The notes beneath the pieces are model-generated. The model was not told where the DNA came from, made no database searches, and saw nothing but the letters and a program-made list of their open reading frames with translations. Of a stretch of 64,000 bases of DNA, positions 38,529 to 50,480 are shown piece after piece; within the stretch, counting starts at the first letter, position 1; each line of letters starts with the position of its first letter. The translations under genes were made by a program, and so were the position numbers. Source of the stretch: Siphlonurus alternatus (lineage: Eukaryota; Arthropoda; Insecta; Ephemeroptera; Siphlonuridae); contig OX463783.1 of the NCBI GenBank assembly GCA_949825025.1, positions 12,993,628 through 13,057,627 on the forward strand, written 5' to 3'.

Positions 38529-39464
38529 ATGGACAGAACAAAGAAGGGAATTTTACAAACTCACTCTCCAATTTTTTGGTTATACTCAATTTGTGGAGTA
38601 TTTCCTATATCTAAAAATCTTCAAGTCCATAAAATTGCACTTATAATTTCGATATTATTATTTTTTATTTTATTTGCGTTGTCATTTCCATTCATAATTT
38701 TTTTCGTATTAACGATTTTAAAAAGTGATCCGAGACCATTTCGTGTTGCAACATATAGTAACTATTTAAGTTTTTTAAGTGGATATTTAACATCAATGGT
38801 AACTAGTATTTGTTCATTCTTAAATATTATTTGTCAATTAAAAAGTTTGATTAATACTTTAATTCATTTAAATAAATTAGACTGTTTTTTGAAGTACAGA
38901 AATGATTTTAAAAATAATAAATATTCACAAATGTATCAAATTTGTAATATCGTAATCCCATGGTTGGTTATTGCAATACTCAATCTACAATATTTACGAA
39001 TGACTGAATATCCTTTGTTAATTTTACCAATATTATTATTGCGATTATTTGAAGAATGTTCAATACAAATTTTAATTACATTATTACTAATAATAAAACA
39101 ACGATTTTATTACATAAATAAAAAAATTGAAAGTTCACATAAAACATCCTATCTTTTTTATAATATTTTAAATGAAAATAATAATTTACATAACAATATT
39201 TATAAATTTCGAGTATCTCATGGAAAATTTGAATTATTAATTAAAAAATTAAATTCTATTTTTAATGTTAACATTTTAATTGAAATTATAGGTTTATTTA
39301 TAACTGTTGTTACTTTGTTATTTATGACTTTGCACTCTCTTTTTCAACAACATGATGCCAAATCTACTTCTTTTATATCTACATTTACTTATTTAATTGT
39401 GTTTATAAAATATGTATCGAGATTATTGCTTCTCATCTGGGTTTGTCACACCACTACAAATAAG
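38529..39464 (+). CDS. Gustatory receptor-like first exon, unit A5 (312 codons)
   Basis: Begins MDRTKKGILQTHSPIFWLYS and continues with GVFPISKN, LRLFEECSIQILITLLLIIK, QRFYYINKKIES and SHGKFELLIKKLNSIFNVN. It ends LLLIWVCHTTTNK before donor GTAAGA. It is very close to A6, including the shared RPFRVAT and LDCFLKYRNDFKNNKYSQ stretches, so A5 and A6 come from a recent duplication. An upstream in-frame ATG at 38496 is rejected because it lies between the TATA box and the conserved start. Confidence 0.87.
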
Positions 39465-39716
39465 GTAAGATGGACCAATATCAATCACTACACGTTTACA
39501 TGCATGACGGTTAAAGACGAATATTGTTATTCTTATGAGGCGTCGTCAATTAACGAATCCGTATTAAACACCGTCATGTGAACATAGTTTATGTTACAAT
39601 TTGTGACTATTTTCTATTTGTTATCATCAAATTCTTCTGATCGTACAAATGTATATTGTTGAGTATACCGATGATGTGAACAACACGAGATAGGGACAAT
39701 TATTGATTTAGATGTT

Positions 39717-40185
39717 ATAATAATAATAATAATAATTTTATTTCAATTACTGGTTGTACAAGTCAACATTGATCACGTCATATACATTAATATTTACAAT
39801 AAGTCAATAAAAAACATTTACACATAAAAACACACTTCAATTTTCTGCATAAAATTACAATCAAATAGTACATACTAACAATTAAGTTTCACTGAGGCAA
39901 AGTTCAGAGAGTTTATTAGAAAAAAACATTTTAATGGAGTAAAATTCTTTCTTTATGAGTACACATTTAAGCTTGGCTTTAAACATACTGTCACTCTCTA
40001 TATTTCTAATACATGCTGGCAAATAATCATAAATTTTCCCTGATTGATACAGTGGGCTTTTTTCTAAAAGAGCCGACTTATGGTTTATTATAACAGTTTT
40101 CTCCTTATTTCTTGTTTTATAAGCATGTTTTTTATACTCATACAATTCATACATACAATATAGCCGTATTATATATTATATGTTA
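39717..40185 (-). mobile_element. 5'-truncated LINE fragment (ORF2 C-terminus)
   Basis: The minus-strand frame 40154-39882 (90 codons) contains GKIYDYLPACIRNIESDSMF followed by KAKLKCVLIKKEF. This resembles the C-terminal tail of non-LTR retrotransposon polyproteins (LP..IR..S..FK..LK). The element ends in a TAA-repeat tail at about 39717-39740. A possible duplication ATGTTATA is present at both edges. It lies between Gr units A5 and A6. Confidence 0.6.
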
Positions 40186-40405
40186 TAGCTTTATAATAAA
40201 AAATATATATATTCAATTGTAAAGATATTCCAGGCGTCTAGCTCTATCGGACAGGCATTTTTAACAAAAATTACAATTTTTGTGTTACAAGACTTTCATA
40301 TTTAATGGACACCTGCATGCAATTTGTTATTGTTTTTTTAAAAAAAACAAACAATTTGATGATTTTTTTTTTTTTTTTTCAGATTTATTGAACACTCTAA
40401 TATAA

Positions 40406-40618
40406 AGGCGGATTCAGATGGCGACAACGGCGATGCGACGCAATGTTGACGCAATTAAGCTGTGAAATCCTATGCATCGAGCGAATTCGCCGTTGCGGCG
40501 GTGAATATCGCTTTAATTAACGATGCTCTTTTTTTTAATCACCAAATATGGCTGTCAATGCAAGTGCGCATCATTCGCTTCGCGTCGCATGATAAAAATC
40601 GCCATGTGAATTCGCCTT
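40406..40618. mobile_element. TIR MITE, AGGCGGATTCAGATGGCGA family, copy 1
   Basis: The terminal repeats AGGCGGATTCAGATGGCGA and TCGCCATGTGAATTCGCCT are imperfect mirror images. Flanking TAA/TTA triplets fit PIF/Harbinger-type insertion. The copy at 63746-63969 shares interior blocks such as AGCTGTGAAATCCTATGC and CGCGTCGCATGATAAAAATC. Confidence 0.7.
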
Positions 40619-40639
40619 TTAACACCCTCAAAACCAAGA

Positions 40640-40795
40640 GAAAAGACTCTATGACGTCATAGTCACGCAACGTCTTCCCCTATAATACATACTTGCGTGT
40701 TAAAGATTTGAATGACTATGACGTCACAGTGTCTTTTCACTCAATGTTAAATTTTAGAGGGTTAAAAAAAATGTGGAAAAAATTGACAACACATA
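40640..40795. repeat. Foldback repeat, copy 2 of the CATGACTATGACGTCA family
   Basis: CTATGACGTCATAGTCACGC and its inverted counterpart GACTATGACGTCACAG bracket a short AT-rich loop. A GGGTTAAAAAA...TTGACAA tail follows. Related to 2585-2700, 50290-50480 and 60705-60875. Confidence 0.6.
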
Positions 40796-41452
40796 AGTAA
40801 AGGTGGGCCCTTTATTCGAATTTGAAAAAAAAAAAAAAATGCAAGTTTTCGAATGGAATCGATCAAGAGCTCGTAACATTGAATTTTTTGACAAACAGTT
40901 AATGCACTCACTTTAACTCATTAAATTTACAACGATAAATTTAAATCATTAATATTATAGAAATTAGTTAACGAGCCAAATACAAATACATTTTATTTTT
41001 GTTTTTATTATTATAGATTTAAAAAAAAATAACAATTCTATAGAAAATTAATGAATTTGATCATAATGTATAATTATTATCTATATGAATAATTAAAGTT
41101 ATTTGTAAACATTTTCTTCTTAAATCTAATGTTATTTTTTTACAATTCCCATGCATTTGAAAAAATAATATACAGCTGTCATTATAGTTCCCAATTAAAC
41201 TTCTTATAATATTAGGCTAAATATTCTTTTTCATTTATATGATGTATTGTGTTTTATAATTTATTTGAAATCGATGTGGAGTAATCAATCTATCCATTTG
41301 TATCATCATTAATAATGCAAGGTAAATTATTGAACAGCATACTGTACAAATAATTAACATTAATGTAACAATAAATATTATATCACTTTTATTTAATTTC
41401 TTATAAAGAATAACATTAAAATTTAATAACAATAATGTTGATTATCTTTTCA

Positions 41453-41488
41453 TATAACGTGGTCGTTTAAATATTTTTACATTCATTT
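41453..41488 (+). promoter_or_regulatory. Core promoter of Gr unit A6
   Basis: TATAAC at 41453-41458 and TCATTT at 41483-41488, with the ATG at 41493. The upstream block shared with A5 is at 41276-41340. Confidence 0.5.
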
Positions 41489-41492
41489 CAAC

Positions 41493-42428
41493 ATGGAAGG
41501 AACACGGGAGGGAATTCTACAAACTCACTCTTCAATATTTTGGTTATACTCAATATCTGGGGTATTTCCAGTGACTAAAGATCTTACAATTCATAAAATT
41601 GCACTTGTAATTTCAATATCGATATATTTTATTTTATTCGCGTTGTCATTTCCAATGATAATAATCTCCGTAAAGATTTTAAAAAATGATCCGAGACCAT
41701 TTCGTGTTGCAACATTCAGTAGGAATTTAAGTTTTTTAAGTGGATATTTATCATCAATGATAGCTAGTATCTCTTCATTCATAAATATTGTTTGTCAATT
41801 AAAGGGTTTAGTCAATACTTTAATTGATTTAAATAAATTAGATTGTTTTTTAAAGTACAGAAATGATTTTAAAAATAATAAATATTCACAAATATATCAA
41901 ATTTGTAATATCGTAATTCCATGGTTTGTGCTTGCAATACTCAATCTACAATTTTTACGAGTTACAGGGTACCCTTTCTTAATTTTACCGTCATTAATAT
42001 TGCGATTATTTGAAGAATGTTCAATACAAATTTTAATTACATTGTTACTAATAATAAAACAACGATTTCGTTTTATAAATAAAAGTATTGAAAATATTTA
42101 TATGAAAAAGGCCATGTACAATATTTTATATAAAAATAATAATTTATGTAATAGTATTTATAAACTTCGTGTATCTCATGGAAAATTAGAATTATTAATT
42201 AAAAAATTAAATTCTATTTTTAATGTTAATATTTTAATTGAAATTGTAGTTTTATTTGGTACTGTCGTTGTAGTATTATCTATGACATTGCACACTGTTT
42301 TTCAACAACAAAATCATGATGCTATCTCTACTACTTTTGTATCTGTATTAACTTATATACTTGTGTTTTTAAAATATGTATCAAGATTATTGTTTCTCAT
42401 CTGGGCTTGTCACACCACTACAAACCAG
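41493..42428 (+). CDS. Gustatory receptor-like first exon, unit A6 (312 codons)
   Basis: Starts MEGTREGILQTHSSIFWLYS and has GVFPVTKD, a second and third hydrophobic segment around RPFRVATFSRNLSFLSGYL, LRLFEECSIQILITLLLIIK, QRFRFINKSIE and VSHGKLELLIKKLNSIF. It ends LLFLIWACHTTTNQ with donor GTAAGA. Closest paralogue by eye is A5; A4 is next. The frame is fully open. Confidence 0.88.
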
Positions 42429-42466
42429 GTAAGATGAATTTTACGATTCAAAGAATTTAATATTAC

Positions 42467-42763
42467 AACCGGAAGTAGCCGGAAATGCAAGATTTCTGGA
42501 CTTTCTAGTTCAGTTTTGACTTAAAACTTTGTAGAGAGGTTTATATTGCTAATTTCCAGTAGGAAAAAAAATGTATTGAGCAGAAAACAGAAAAAAATAT
42601 TAACAACTGCCGTTAGTCAATATATATTATATAAACACTGCCCAAGAGAATACAGAAAAAAGGCAAAGCCCATACAAAGTCCTGTATCATAAAAACGAAA
42701 ATAGACAGCTAATAAAAGTTAAGTTTTATAATTCAGCTAAAAATATTTCACTTCCGGCTACTT
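42467..42763. mobile_element. Foldback element with ACCGGAAGTAGCCGG ends
   Basis: ACCGGAAGTAGCCGGAA at the left and TTCCGGCTACTTCCGGT at the right are perfect inverted copies. The interior is weakly paired. It lies between A6 and A7. No target duplication was resolved. Confidence 0.6.
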
Positions 42764-43371
42764 CCGGTGTTATTCTTACATTTGTTGAAATATATATAAT
42801 TATGCTCCTTATAAACAAAGTATTGTTATGTAATGTCTGTCCTGTAACTCCAGTAAGGGAACAATATGGAATATAGTAATTTATTATTTACAAGTTACCT
42901 TGACCGTTCCTTTTTATGTACTACGGGACTTTTAATGTCAACAATGCCATCACGGTGACCGTCTGCGTTCTGGTGAATTAAATTAGTTACTACATCGTCC
43001 CAGGTTAACAATCAAAATGGTTTTATACTATAGATAGACATTTAAAGAAAGTGTTTTTTTTTTTTTTACAACCATTGCGAGTATAAGACTTTGATGCAGG
43101 GGTATAGTAGATCTCAATTCAAATTGTACTTCTTTTTTTTTTAATTAGACAACTTCCATTATTTATGGAAACCTAGAAACCAATACAGCACAATTACCTA
43201 AATTTTACTGTGATTTTTTTTGTTATTTTTTTACTTAAAAAAAAAAAAAAAAAAAAAAAAACATACTTCATCGTACAGTCGAGAAATTATAACATCATAT
43301 ATGCAACTACTATTAATTATTTTACAAGTATTATTAGATTTACTAATAATTAAAAATTCTACTCAAGGAAA

Positions 43372-43441
43372 GTGACCAATTTTCTTCAAAAACTGCTTTA
43401 TTGTAAAATTATTTTACAAAAAAAGCAGTTTTTGAAGAAAA
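43372..43441. repeat. 70-bp perfect-stem hairpin
   Basis: ATTTTCTTCAAAAACTGCTTT and its reverse complement flank a second small palindrome (GTAAAATTATTTTAC). Probably a very short MITE. A pure A-tract precedes it at about 43238-43260. Confidence 0.6.
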
Positions 43442-43453
43442 TATTAAAACACT

Positions 43454-43608
43454 ATAAGGGGCATTCACAAAGTCTTAAGGCCACATTTAAGGCTCGATAA
43501 TGTAAGACCAGAAATTTTGGGTCTAAAAAGCATGCCTAAAATCGGGCTTTAAATTATCGAACCCTAAATGTGCCATGCATGGTCTTAGGGCTTTGTGAAT
43601 CCCCCTAT
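43454..43608. mobile_element. Foldback MITE, AGGGGCATTCACAAAG family
   Basis: AAGGGGCATTCACAAAGTC and GGCTTTGTGAATCCCCCT pair, with inner arms GCTCGATAAT/ATTATCGA and AAATTTTGGGTC. Short TATA flanks are present on both sides. A half-copy is in SPCA intron 14 (12272-12330). Confidence 0.6.
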
Positions 43609-43972
43609 ATAATTTAATATTTAATATGAATTTACTAAAATACATGGAATTACATACATAAATTTTACACTGAATTTATTCCATAAAAAAGCATCCGTAT
43701 TATATAAATTAGACAAAGTATCGAATTTCATTTGGCTTAGAATCTTTAAAGGCTGTTAGGTTATTTATACGAGACAGTAATTCCACTGTCATGAGTCTTT
43801 ATTTGAGCCAGCAAGAGTAATAGTAGAATTCTAAAATGTGAAATTTAACAGTCAATATCAACTAATAAATTCAATTTAATATTACATCGCTATATTTCAT
43901 TATACCCCACAATGAAATAACATTAAAATTTAACATATATACTTAACAATAATGTTGATTGAATTTATTTGG

Positions 43973-44009
43973 TATAAAATGTAACCACTTAAACATTTTT
44001 ACAACCATT
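43973..44009 (+). promoter_or_regulatory. Core promoter of Gr unit A7
   Basis: TATAAAAT at 43973-43980 and CCATTT centred on 44007, then ATG at 44016. The box falls inside the longer open frame that begins at 43959, so that earlier ATG is unlikely to be used. Confidence 0.55.
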
Positions 44010-44015
44010 TTCAAC

Positions 44016-44972
44016 ATGGAAAGAAAGGAGAAAGGAATTCTACAAACTCACTCTTCAATATTTTGGTTATACTCAATATGTGGAATATTTCCAGTAACCA
44101 AATATTTTAAAGTCCATAAAATTGCGCTTGTAATTTCAATATTATCGTGTTTTATATTATTTAGTCTGTCATTAAAGGTGCTAAGTGTCTTCATAAGCAT
44201 GTTAAAATTAGATATGAGACCATTCCAAGTAAAACTGGGCACTTATTTGAATATTTTTATTAGCTTTCTAATTACAATGATTGGTAGTATTTGTTCAATG
44301 TTAAATATTATTTTTAAAATAAAATATTTAATTAATACTTTAATTGATTTAAATAAATTAGATTGTGTTTTAAATTATAGAAATCAAATTCAAGAAAATA
44401 AATATTCACAGATATTTCAAATTTCGTATGTCACAATACCGTGGTTCTTTATTGTAATGCTAAATATGCTAAGTACAATAAATGGTACATTATTGAGGTT
44501 CATTCCTGCATTGTTGCCTTTAACATTTTTGCGATTAGTTGAAGAAAGTTCAATACAAATTTTTATTACATTGTTATTAATATTAAAACAAAGATTTCTA
44601 TATATAAATAAAAATATTGAAAATTCGTGTTGTAAGATTTCTAAGAAAAGAATGTACTACAATATTTTTAGTGAAAATAATAATTTACGTAATAATATTT
44701 ATCAACTTCGCGTATCTCATATGAGATTAGAATTACTAATTAAAAAATTTGATTCGATTTTTAATTTTAATCTTATATGTTCAATCATAAGTTTATTTAT
44801 TAATATTGTTGTATTTTTATATTTGTTGTTACACTCTTTATTTCAAGAACAAGAACAATATAAAACTCAAAATGTTAGTCATGCAGATGCGATTCCTTAT
44901 TTAATTGTGTTTGCAAAATCTGTGTCAAATTTGTTGCTTCTCATCTGGACCTGTCACTCCACTACACTTCAG
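44016..44972 (+). CDS. Gustatory receptor-like first exon, unit A7 (319 codons)
   Basis: The N-terminus MERKEKGILQTHSSIFWLYS is followed by GIFPVTKYFKVHKIAL. Later marks are LRLVEESSIQIFITLLLILK, QRFLYINKNIEN and LRVSHMRLELLIKKFDSIFN. The terminal NLLLLIWTCHSTTLQ is followed by donor GTAAGA. The LRLVEE motif has Ser where the other A units have Cys. It is the last unit of subfamily A before the B units begin. Confidence 0.87.
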
Positions 44973-46053
44973 GTAAGAAGTATTTTTATATTACACTTCG
45001 GGACAATGTGAATTTTACATGCTCACTTTCTGTGTGTTTCACATGTTATCGGTTCACATCAAGGATTTGAATTTAAGGGATGAATTTTTCTACCCTTCAT
45101 TTTAAAATTCTTAATGTGAACCGATTTAAAAAATTCAAAAGCTGTTCTTGGGGTAAAAACAAAGCCTGATTGAATGGCAATATCAGAAAGAAGGTAAATT
45201 GATTATTTAATGTGTTGGAGCTAATTTTTTATTGAACGGTTGCTTTCATTAATTTTAAAATGACACCATTGGATTCAGAAAGATAATTTACCCTTAAAAT
45301 AAAAATTTGATGCACATCGAATAAAATTTTTGTTTCACTTTTATTTAACTTGGAAATCCCAAAAGAGAAATTCAATTTTTAGGTTTGAGATCCTCAAAAG
45401 GATTGAAAAAAATTTTTCATCGAAAATTCACTACCAAAAGGTCATAAACAAAGATATCTCAGCTATCAGGGCACAAAATTACAAAGCTCCACAAATAACC
45501 ATTCATTGCAAAATCCATGACCGCGAAAATTAAACACAAATTGTGACTCACTCTGTATGTACACTGAAAAATATTTATCAATCAAAGGATAGTTAAAAGA
45601 ACTATATGTGCATGTTTTTTGCTGATTGAATATTTATTTTGTATTAATTTCTGCTTGTATTTAATTTTCTGCAAAGCTCACTGTAATGTAATATACTTTG
45701 TACACCAGCACCTACCCATAAGGCTTCCGGCCTTGGTAGGACTGTATTCTTATTTTTCACCAATAAAACTATTTAAAAAAAATATGGTAAATGGTAAATG
45801 CCAAATAATGGCTATGTCAAGTTGAAGGCCTACAATTTAACTGAAATATATATTTAATATATAATTTAAGTGTGCCATTATATTCAAATAAATAATGCAT
45901 AAACCAATCCAACTTAAGTGTACTACTGTATATCCCGCCCTCAATAAAGACGATTTTATTTATTTATATATAGGTAACTAGCCGTAATGTAGATGCCTGT
46001 CAATATAGCATTAAAATAAATTATAATGTGAAATTCTCAGTATTTCAACATGC
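44973..46053. other. Inter-unit DNA, A7 to B1
   Basis: No C-terminal Gr exon was recognised. The stretch 45055-45125 contains an imperfect inverted pair built on TCGGTTCACAT... and ...ATGTGAACCGA. Short open frames at 45330-45825 are AT-rich and without family resemblance. Confidence 0.5.
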
Positions 46054-46089
46054 TATAAAAGGCTGACTAAAATTGAAACAATGTCATTC
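46054..46089 (+). promoter_or_regulatory. Core promoter of Gr unit B1
   Basis: TATAAAAG at 46054-46061 and TCATTC at 46084-46089, 32 nt apart measured to the A. ATG at 46101. Confidence 0.6.
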
Positions 46090-46100
46090 AAGATTACAAC

Positions 46101-46991
46101 ATGGTAGAAGATTCTCAAATTCTACACTCAATATCTCCAATTACTAAGTTATTCAAAATTGCTTGTGTTTTTCCTATCATGAATTCTTTAAAAATTAATA
46201 TTCGTGCATTATTATATTCCTGTATATTTTTAGCAATTACTATTACACTTTCAATTTGTACATCTATTTATATGTATGTTACAGCATCGGATATACCTTT
46301 GATGGCAATAAAAAAACGTGTATTTTTGGGAATTACAAACTTACATACCATACCACAGATATTAAGCATTGTGGCATTTAATAATGTATTATTTTCCTCT
46401 AAACGATTATTGTATTTCTTTAAGGAGTTGGAATTTATAGACAAAAGTTTAAATTATAAAGATTTTTCAGCTAAAAATATTTCCTACGTACAATGTGTTT
46501 TCATGTTAGTTCCATGGGCAATATTATTATTTTTTTATTTTAACACTTTAGAATTACCTCCTGTATTTCCATTCATGCCGTATTTATTAGCACCAATAGT
46601 ATTTTTACGTTTAACTGAATTTTGTAGTGAACAGAAAATAATTACATGTTTTTCTTTAGTTAAAAGACGATTTTCATTTATTAATTATAAACTTAATAAA
46701 TGTAGACGCACTAAGGAATTATTTAACCAATCAAATATACATAATCTACGCAGAGCTCACTCAAATTTGACCATACTTGTTAAACAATTAAATTATATTT
46801 TCGACTTATCTTTAATTACCACCATATTTTCGTTGTTTTTTAATGTAGTCGTGATAATTTATATTGCAATGTTTTTACTGCTATTTGAGGACCAGAAAAA
46901 AACAATTGGTTTTATATTGATGTGTTCATTTCTACATTCATTATCAAGATTATTGTTACTGATTTGGACTTGTGGCTCCACAACTTCTGAG
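46101..46991 (+). CDS. Gustatory receptor-like first exon, unit B1 (297 codons)
   Basis: First member of subfamily B, which is about 20 codons shorter than A. Features: SPITKLFKIACVFPIMNSLK, NLHTIPQILSIVAF in the third hydrophobic region, LRLTEFCSEQKIITCFSLVK, RRFSFINYKLNK, LRRAHSNLTILVKQLNYIFD and SRLLLLIWTCGSTTSE ending at GAG before donor GTAAGC. The loop between the central helices is shortened relative to A units. After the donor the frame stops within four codons. Confidence 0.87.
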
Positions 46992-47215
46992 GTAAGCAAA
47001 TAAAACCATCTCTATTATATAATTATATATAACATGTTTCCGGTAATTGAACGATCACCGAAGTCAAACAACGCCGAGCGTAATTAATATTTAAAAATGG
47101 GTGACTTTTTTGCGTTTTCCATCCAGGGGCAAATTGTTGAGCTTTTTCATTATGTAGTTCTCCTGTCTTTCAACCATTGCACTTCCGGTCCATTAACAAA
47201 AGCTGTAGCGTCCAT

Positions 47216-47305
47216 CTTGGCTGAAGTTTCCACGGTTCCCTCAGTCACAGGTAAATACCAGGATGAATTGTAAGGTCAATCCCATTCCGGATGAACCCAC
47301 GAAAT
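47216..47305 (+). mobile_element. Decayed SINE body fragment
   Basis: GAAGTTTCCACGGTTCCCTC, AGTCACAGGTAAATACCAGG and a GGATGAACCCACGAAA block follow the order of the SINE body at 49591-49928 with several changes. It lies between B1 and B2. Confidence 0.5.
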
Positions 47306-47622
47306 ACAGTGAAGATATAATATCGATATATCTATCATTAATTTTAATATATGTACGGAATATCCATTCTGAGGTGACTTAATTTTCTGAATAGAAAAAA
47401 AATATATATATATTATATAAATAAAATAAATGGATTACCTCATAAAGATAAAAGCCTCTTTTTTGGTTGTTCAATTTTTATATCAAATTTAAATGAGAAT
47501 ATTTATTAATGCATATATCAATCCAACTCTAATGTATTATATACTGTCTAATAGTAAAGACATTGGAATATATTAAGTATGAAAATAAATAATAAAAATA
47601 TAAATTCAATATTTCGACACAG

Positions 47623-47652
47623 TATAAAGAGATGAAATAAATATCGTCATTC
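47623..47652 (+). promoter_or_regulatory. Core promoter of Gr unit B2
   Basis: TATAAAGA at 47623-47630 and TCATTC at 47647-47652. ATG at 47671. Confidence 0.5.
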
Positions 47653-47670
47653 GAATTCATATATTAAAAC

Positions 47671-48558
47671 ATGGCAGTCGTTTCTCAAATTCTTCTCTCG
47701 TTGTCTTCAATTATTTGGTTATTTAAGATAGCTGGTGTATTTCCAATTACTAAATATCTAAAAATTAATAACCACGCTTTCTTTTATTCTTGTATAATTA
47801 TAATAATTAACACTGCACAATCTTTTTATGTAACTATTAATTTCTATGTTGATTCATCACAAATAAATCAACTAAATGAAAAAATACGCAGCTTTTTGAT
47901 GGTAATTAATTTATTCACAACTCCACAAATATTGAGCAGTGTTGCATTAATTGATATTTTATTCTCATCAAAGCAATTATTAAAGTATTTCAAGGACTTG
48001 GAGATAATAGACAAAAATTTAAAATACAAAGAAAGTATTTCAGAAAAAAGAGTTTTGTATCTTCAATTAATTTACGTAATATTTCCATGGATAATTATTG
48101 CTTGTTTTTATAATAAGACATCAGTTCCATTTTACATTTGTGCACCAACAGCATTTCTACGCTTAGTTGAATTTTGCAATGAACAAAAGATAATTACATG
48201 TTTTACATTGATAAAACGGCGATTTTCATTTATAAATTATAAAATCAAAACCTATGAAAATACTGAACAATTATTCATGATCTATAATGATTCAAAAATA
48301 AATATATTACAACTACGCAAAGCTCACTCTGATTTGACGATTCTTGTTCGACAGTTAAACAACATTTTCAACTTATCTTTAATTAGCATTATAACATTAT
48401 TGTTTTGCAATATAGTAGTATATCTTTATACTGGCATGTTTTATTTAATATATAACAACCTGCGCCGAGCAACTGGTTTTAGACTTATGTTTACGTTCCT
48501 GCAAGCTTTATCAAGACTAGTACTGCTAATTTGGACTTGTGGATCGACTACTTCTGAG
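47671..48558 (+). CDS. Gustatory receptor-like first exon, unit B2 (296 codons)
   Basis: Opens with LSSIIWLFKIAGVFPITKYL, then INLFTTPQILSSVALIDILF, LRLVEFCNEQKIITCFTLIK, RRFSFINYKIKT and LRKAHSDLTILVRQLNNIFN. It ends SRLVLLIWTCGSTTSE at GAG before donor GTAAGA. The open frame beyond the donor runs about 25 codons without membrane features and is taken as intron. Closest in this window to B1 and B4. Confidence 0.87.
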
Positions 48559-48677
48559 GTAAGAAAATTTCATAACGTTTGTATTCAGTTTAACATCAGA
48601 AATTTCCAAAAATTCTATTCATACTATAATTACTAGTAATTTCAATGTTTCTATAATCTTGCATGAAAATATTAATT

Positions 48678-49008
48678 AATGGACAACATACATGTAAAAA
48701 TTTTATTGCAGAAATGAATAGAGGGTATCAAATTATGCTACTCTGAATTTTTTCAGATTTTTTGAGACCCAGAACTATTTTTAAATAATTATTGAAAGTG
48801 CGGCCACGCCCCCTGGAGGCGTCAATAGGCGTCCAGTCTCTATCCTTTTTATTAAGAATTCAGGGGTGCCAACTGAAATCACAGGACTTTCAATAAATAT
48901 TTAAAAATAGTTCCCGGTCTCAAAAAAATCTGAAAAAAATCAGAGTAGCGTAATTTGGTACCCTCTATTCATTTCTGCAATAAATTTTTTTCATGTATGT
49001 TGTCCATT
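48678..49008. mobile_element. Foldback MITE, AATGGACAA family (331 bp)
   Basis: AATGGACAACATACATG at the left and CATGTATGTTGTCCATT at the right. Inner arms TTATTGCAGAAATGAATAGA and GGGTA pair with their complements (ACCCTCTATTCATTTCTGC). The interior is closely related to 49953-50282 and 60281-60655. Confidence 0.75.
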
Positions 49009-49590
49009 GACAAAATATTAGTAATAATTAATTCATGTGTATTGACACTATGTGCTCCTTACTCACTAAAATTACTCAAATATAATACAAAACTTCCTAG
49101 TTCAAAGTCTTGATGTAATTCGTTTGTTTGTACACTCGGCGTTGGCTTAGAAAATTTCCACTTGTCACATCTATGCCCTGTGTTATTTTTACGAGGCATG
49201 TAAGGCCGCAAAGAGTAATTTTCCGAGGCGACGACTGTACATAAATATATACTGCATGACATTTCTTTTATTGCATATATTTGGATATATATCAGATACT
49301 CAAGTTATCGCGCTGTTAAAATGTGCATTTATATATTGTATATAGTTATTCATTTATATAATATTATAATTTATTGTCAATGCTGTGGATTATTGATATA
49401 TGTAACATATATGTATCTTCTATCTTGATAAGTTTTATTTCTTGTGTCTTAATGTTTGGTGACAAACACTATGAGGTTGTTGATATACTAATTTGATGTG
49501 CCTATCTTGTAATTCTGTACAAATGGAAATCAACTAGCATTATAAATTATTATGAATAATATATTGTGGTAATTTTTTTGTATATTTTTC

Positions 49591-49928
49591 TGTGCACTTG
49601 ACGCAGTGGTATGCGCATCTGATTCGTAATCGGAAGGTCGTGAGTTCGATCCCAGCCATGCACCGCTAAACTTTTCACAAGTGGCGGTTGCTAAAGAACA
49701 CCCACTCGTGCATCCGGGAGGTGATTGATGGCATCCTCTATCAATTGCCGACCATCCTGACTGAGGTTTCCATAGTTTCCTCAGTCACAACCAGGCGAAT
49801 GCTGGGATGGATTGCTTAGGTCATGGCCGCCCCGGTTTGGAAGGGACCCACAAAAGTACGGTCTACGAAGAGCCGGGAGGTTAAATTCAGTCACTTAATT
49901 CAACTTAGGGTTCAGTTAAAAAGCTAAA
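49591..49928 (+). mobile_element. tRNA-headed SINE, full-length copy
   Basis: The 5' part reads like a tRNA with TGACGCAGTGG (A box) and GAGTTCGATCC (B box) and an anticodon region TGATTCGTAATCG (Thr-CGT-like). The T-stem is degenerate, so it is not a working tRNA gene. The body holds TTTCCTCAGTCACAACCAGG, CGAATGCTGGGATGG and ATGGCCGCCCCGG. This recalls a conserved SINE body module I know from other arthropods; the exact family is not named. It ends near GGGTTCAGTTAAA. Confidence 0.8.
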
Positions 49929-49952
49929 AATATATATTTTTTTAACCCTTAA

Positions 49953-50282
49953 AATGGACAATTTGCATGACATTTTTTTATTGCAGAAATGGATAGAGGG
50001 TGCAAAGTTATGCTACTCTGAATTTTTTCAGATTTTTTACAGACCGGGAACTATTTTTAAAAAATTATTGAAAGTCGATTTTATGACGTCACGAGGAGTC
50101 TGTCCTTAAGAAAAGGATAGGCGCTAAACGCCCGTGACGTCATAAAACTGACTTTCAATAATTTTTTAAAAATAGTTCCCGCTCTCAAAAAAATCTGAAA
50201 AAATTCGAAAAATTCAGAGTAGTATAATTTGGTACCCTCTATCCATTTCTGCAATAAAAAAATGTCATGCAAATTGTCCATT
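49953..50282. mobile_element. Foldback MITE, AATGGACAA family (330 bp)
   Basis: AATGGACAATTTGCATGACA and its reverse complement form the ends. The arms continue through GCAGAAATGGATAGAGGGT. Two TGACGTCA palindromes lie on either side of the centre AAGAAAAGGATAGGCGC. Confidence 0.8.
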
Positions 50283-50289
50283 GTGCTAT

Positions 50290-50480
50290 AAAATGCTGTG
50301 ATGTCATAGTCATGTATATATTTAATATAGTAAACATATATGTAGGGAAAGACGTTACATGACTGAAGTCACAGCGTCTTTCCCCACGATTTTAGGGTTG
50401 TTATAGGGTTCAAAAAATATAAAAAATAACAGTATATAAGTCCTCTATCCAAATATTCAATAATAAAATGTCATACACAG
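50290..50480. repeat. Foldback repeat, copy 3 of the CATGACTATGACGTCA family
   Basis: GATGTCATAGTCATG and TACATGACTGAAGTCACAGC form imperfect arms. GGGAAAGACG and GGGTTCAAAAAATAT parallel the copies at 2585 and 60705. It directly abuts the preceding MITE. Confidence 0.5.

Noticed and set aside
49591..49668. tRNA-Thr gene
   Set aside because: The T-stem and acceptor pairing are degenerate and a conserved SINE body follows; it is a SINE head.
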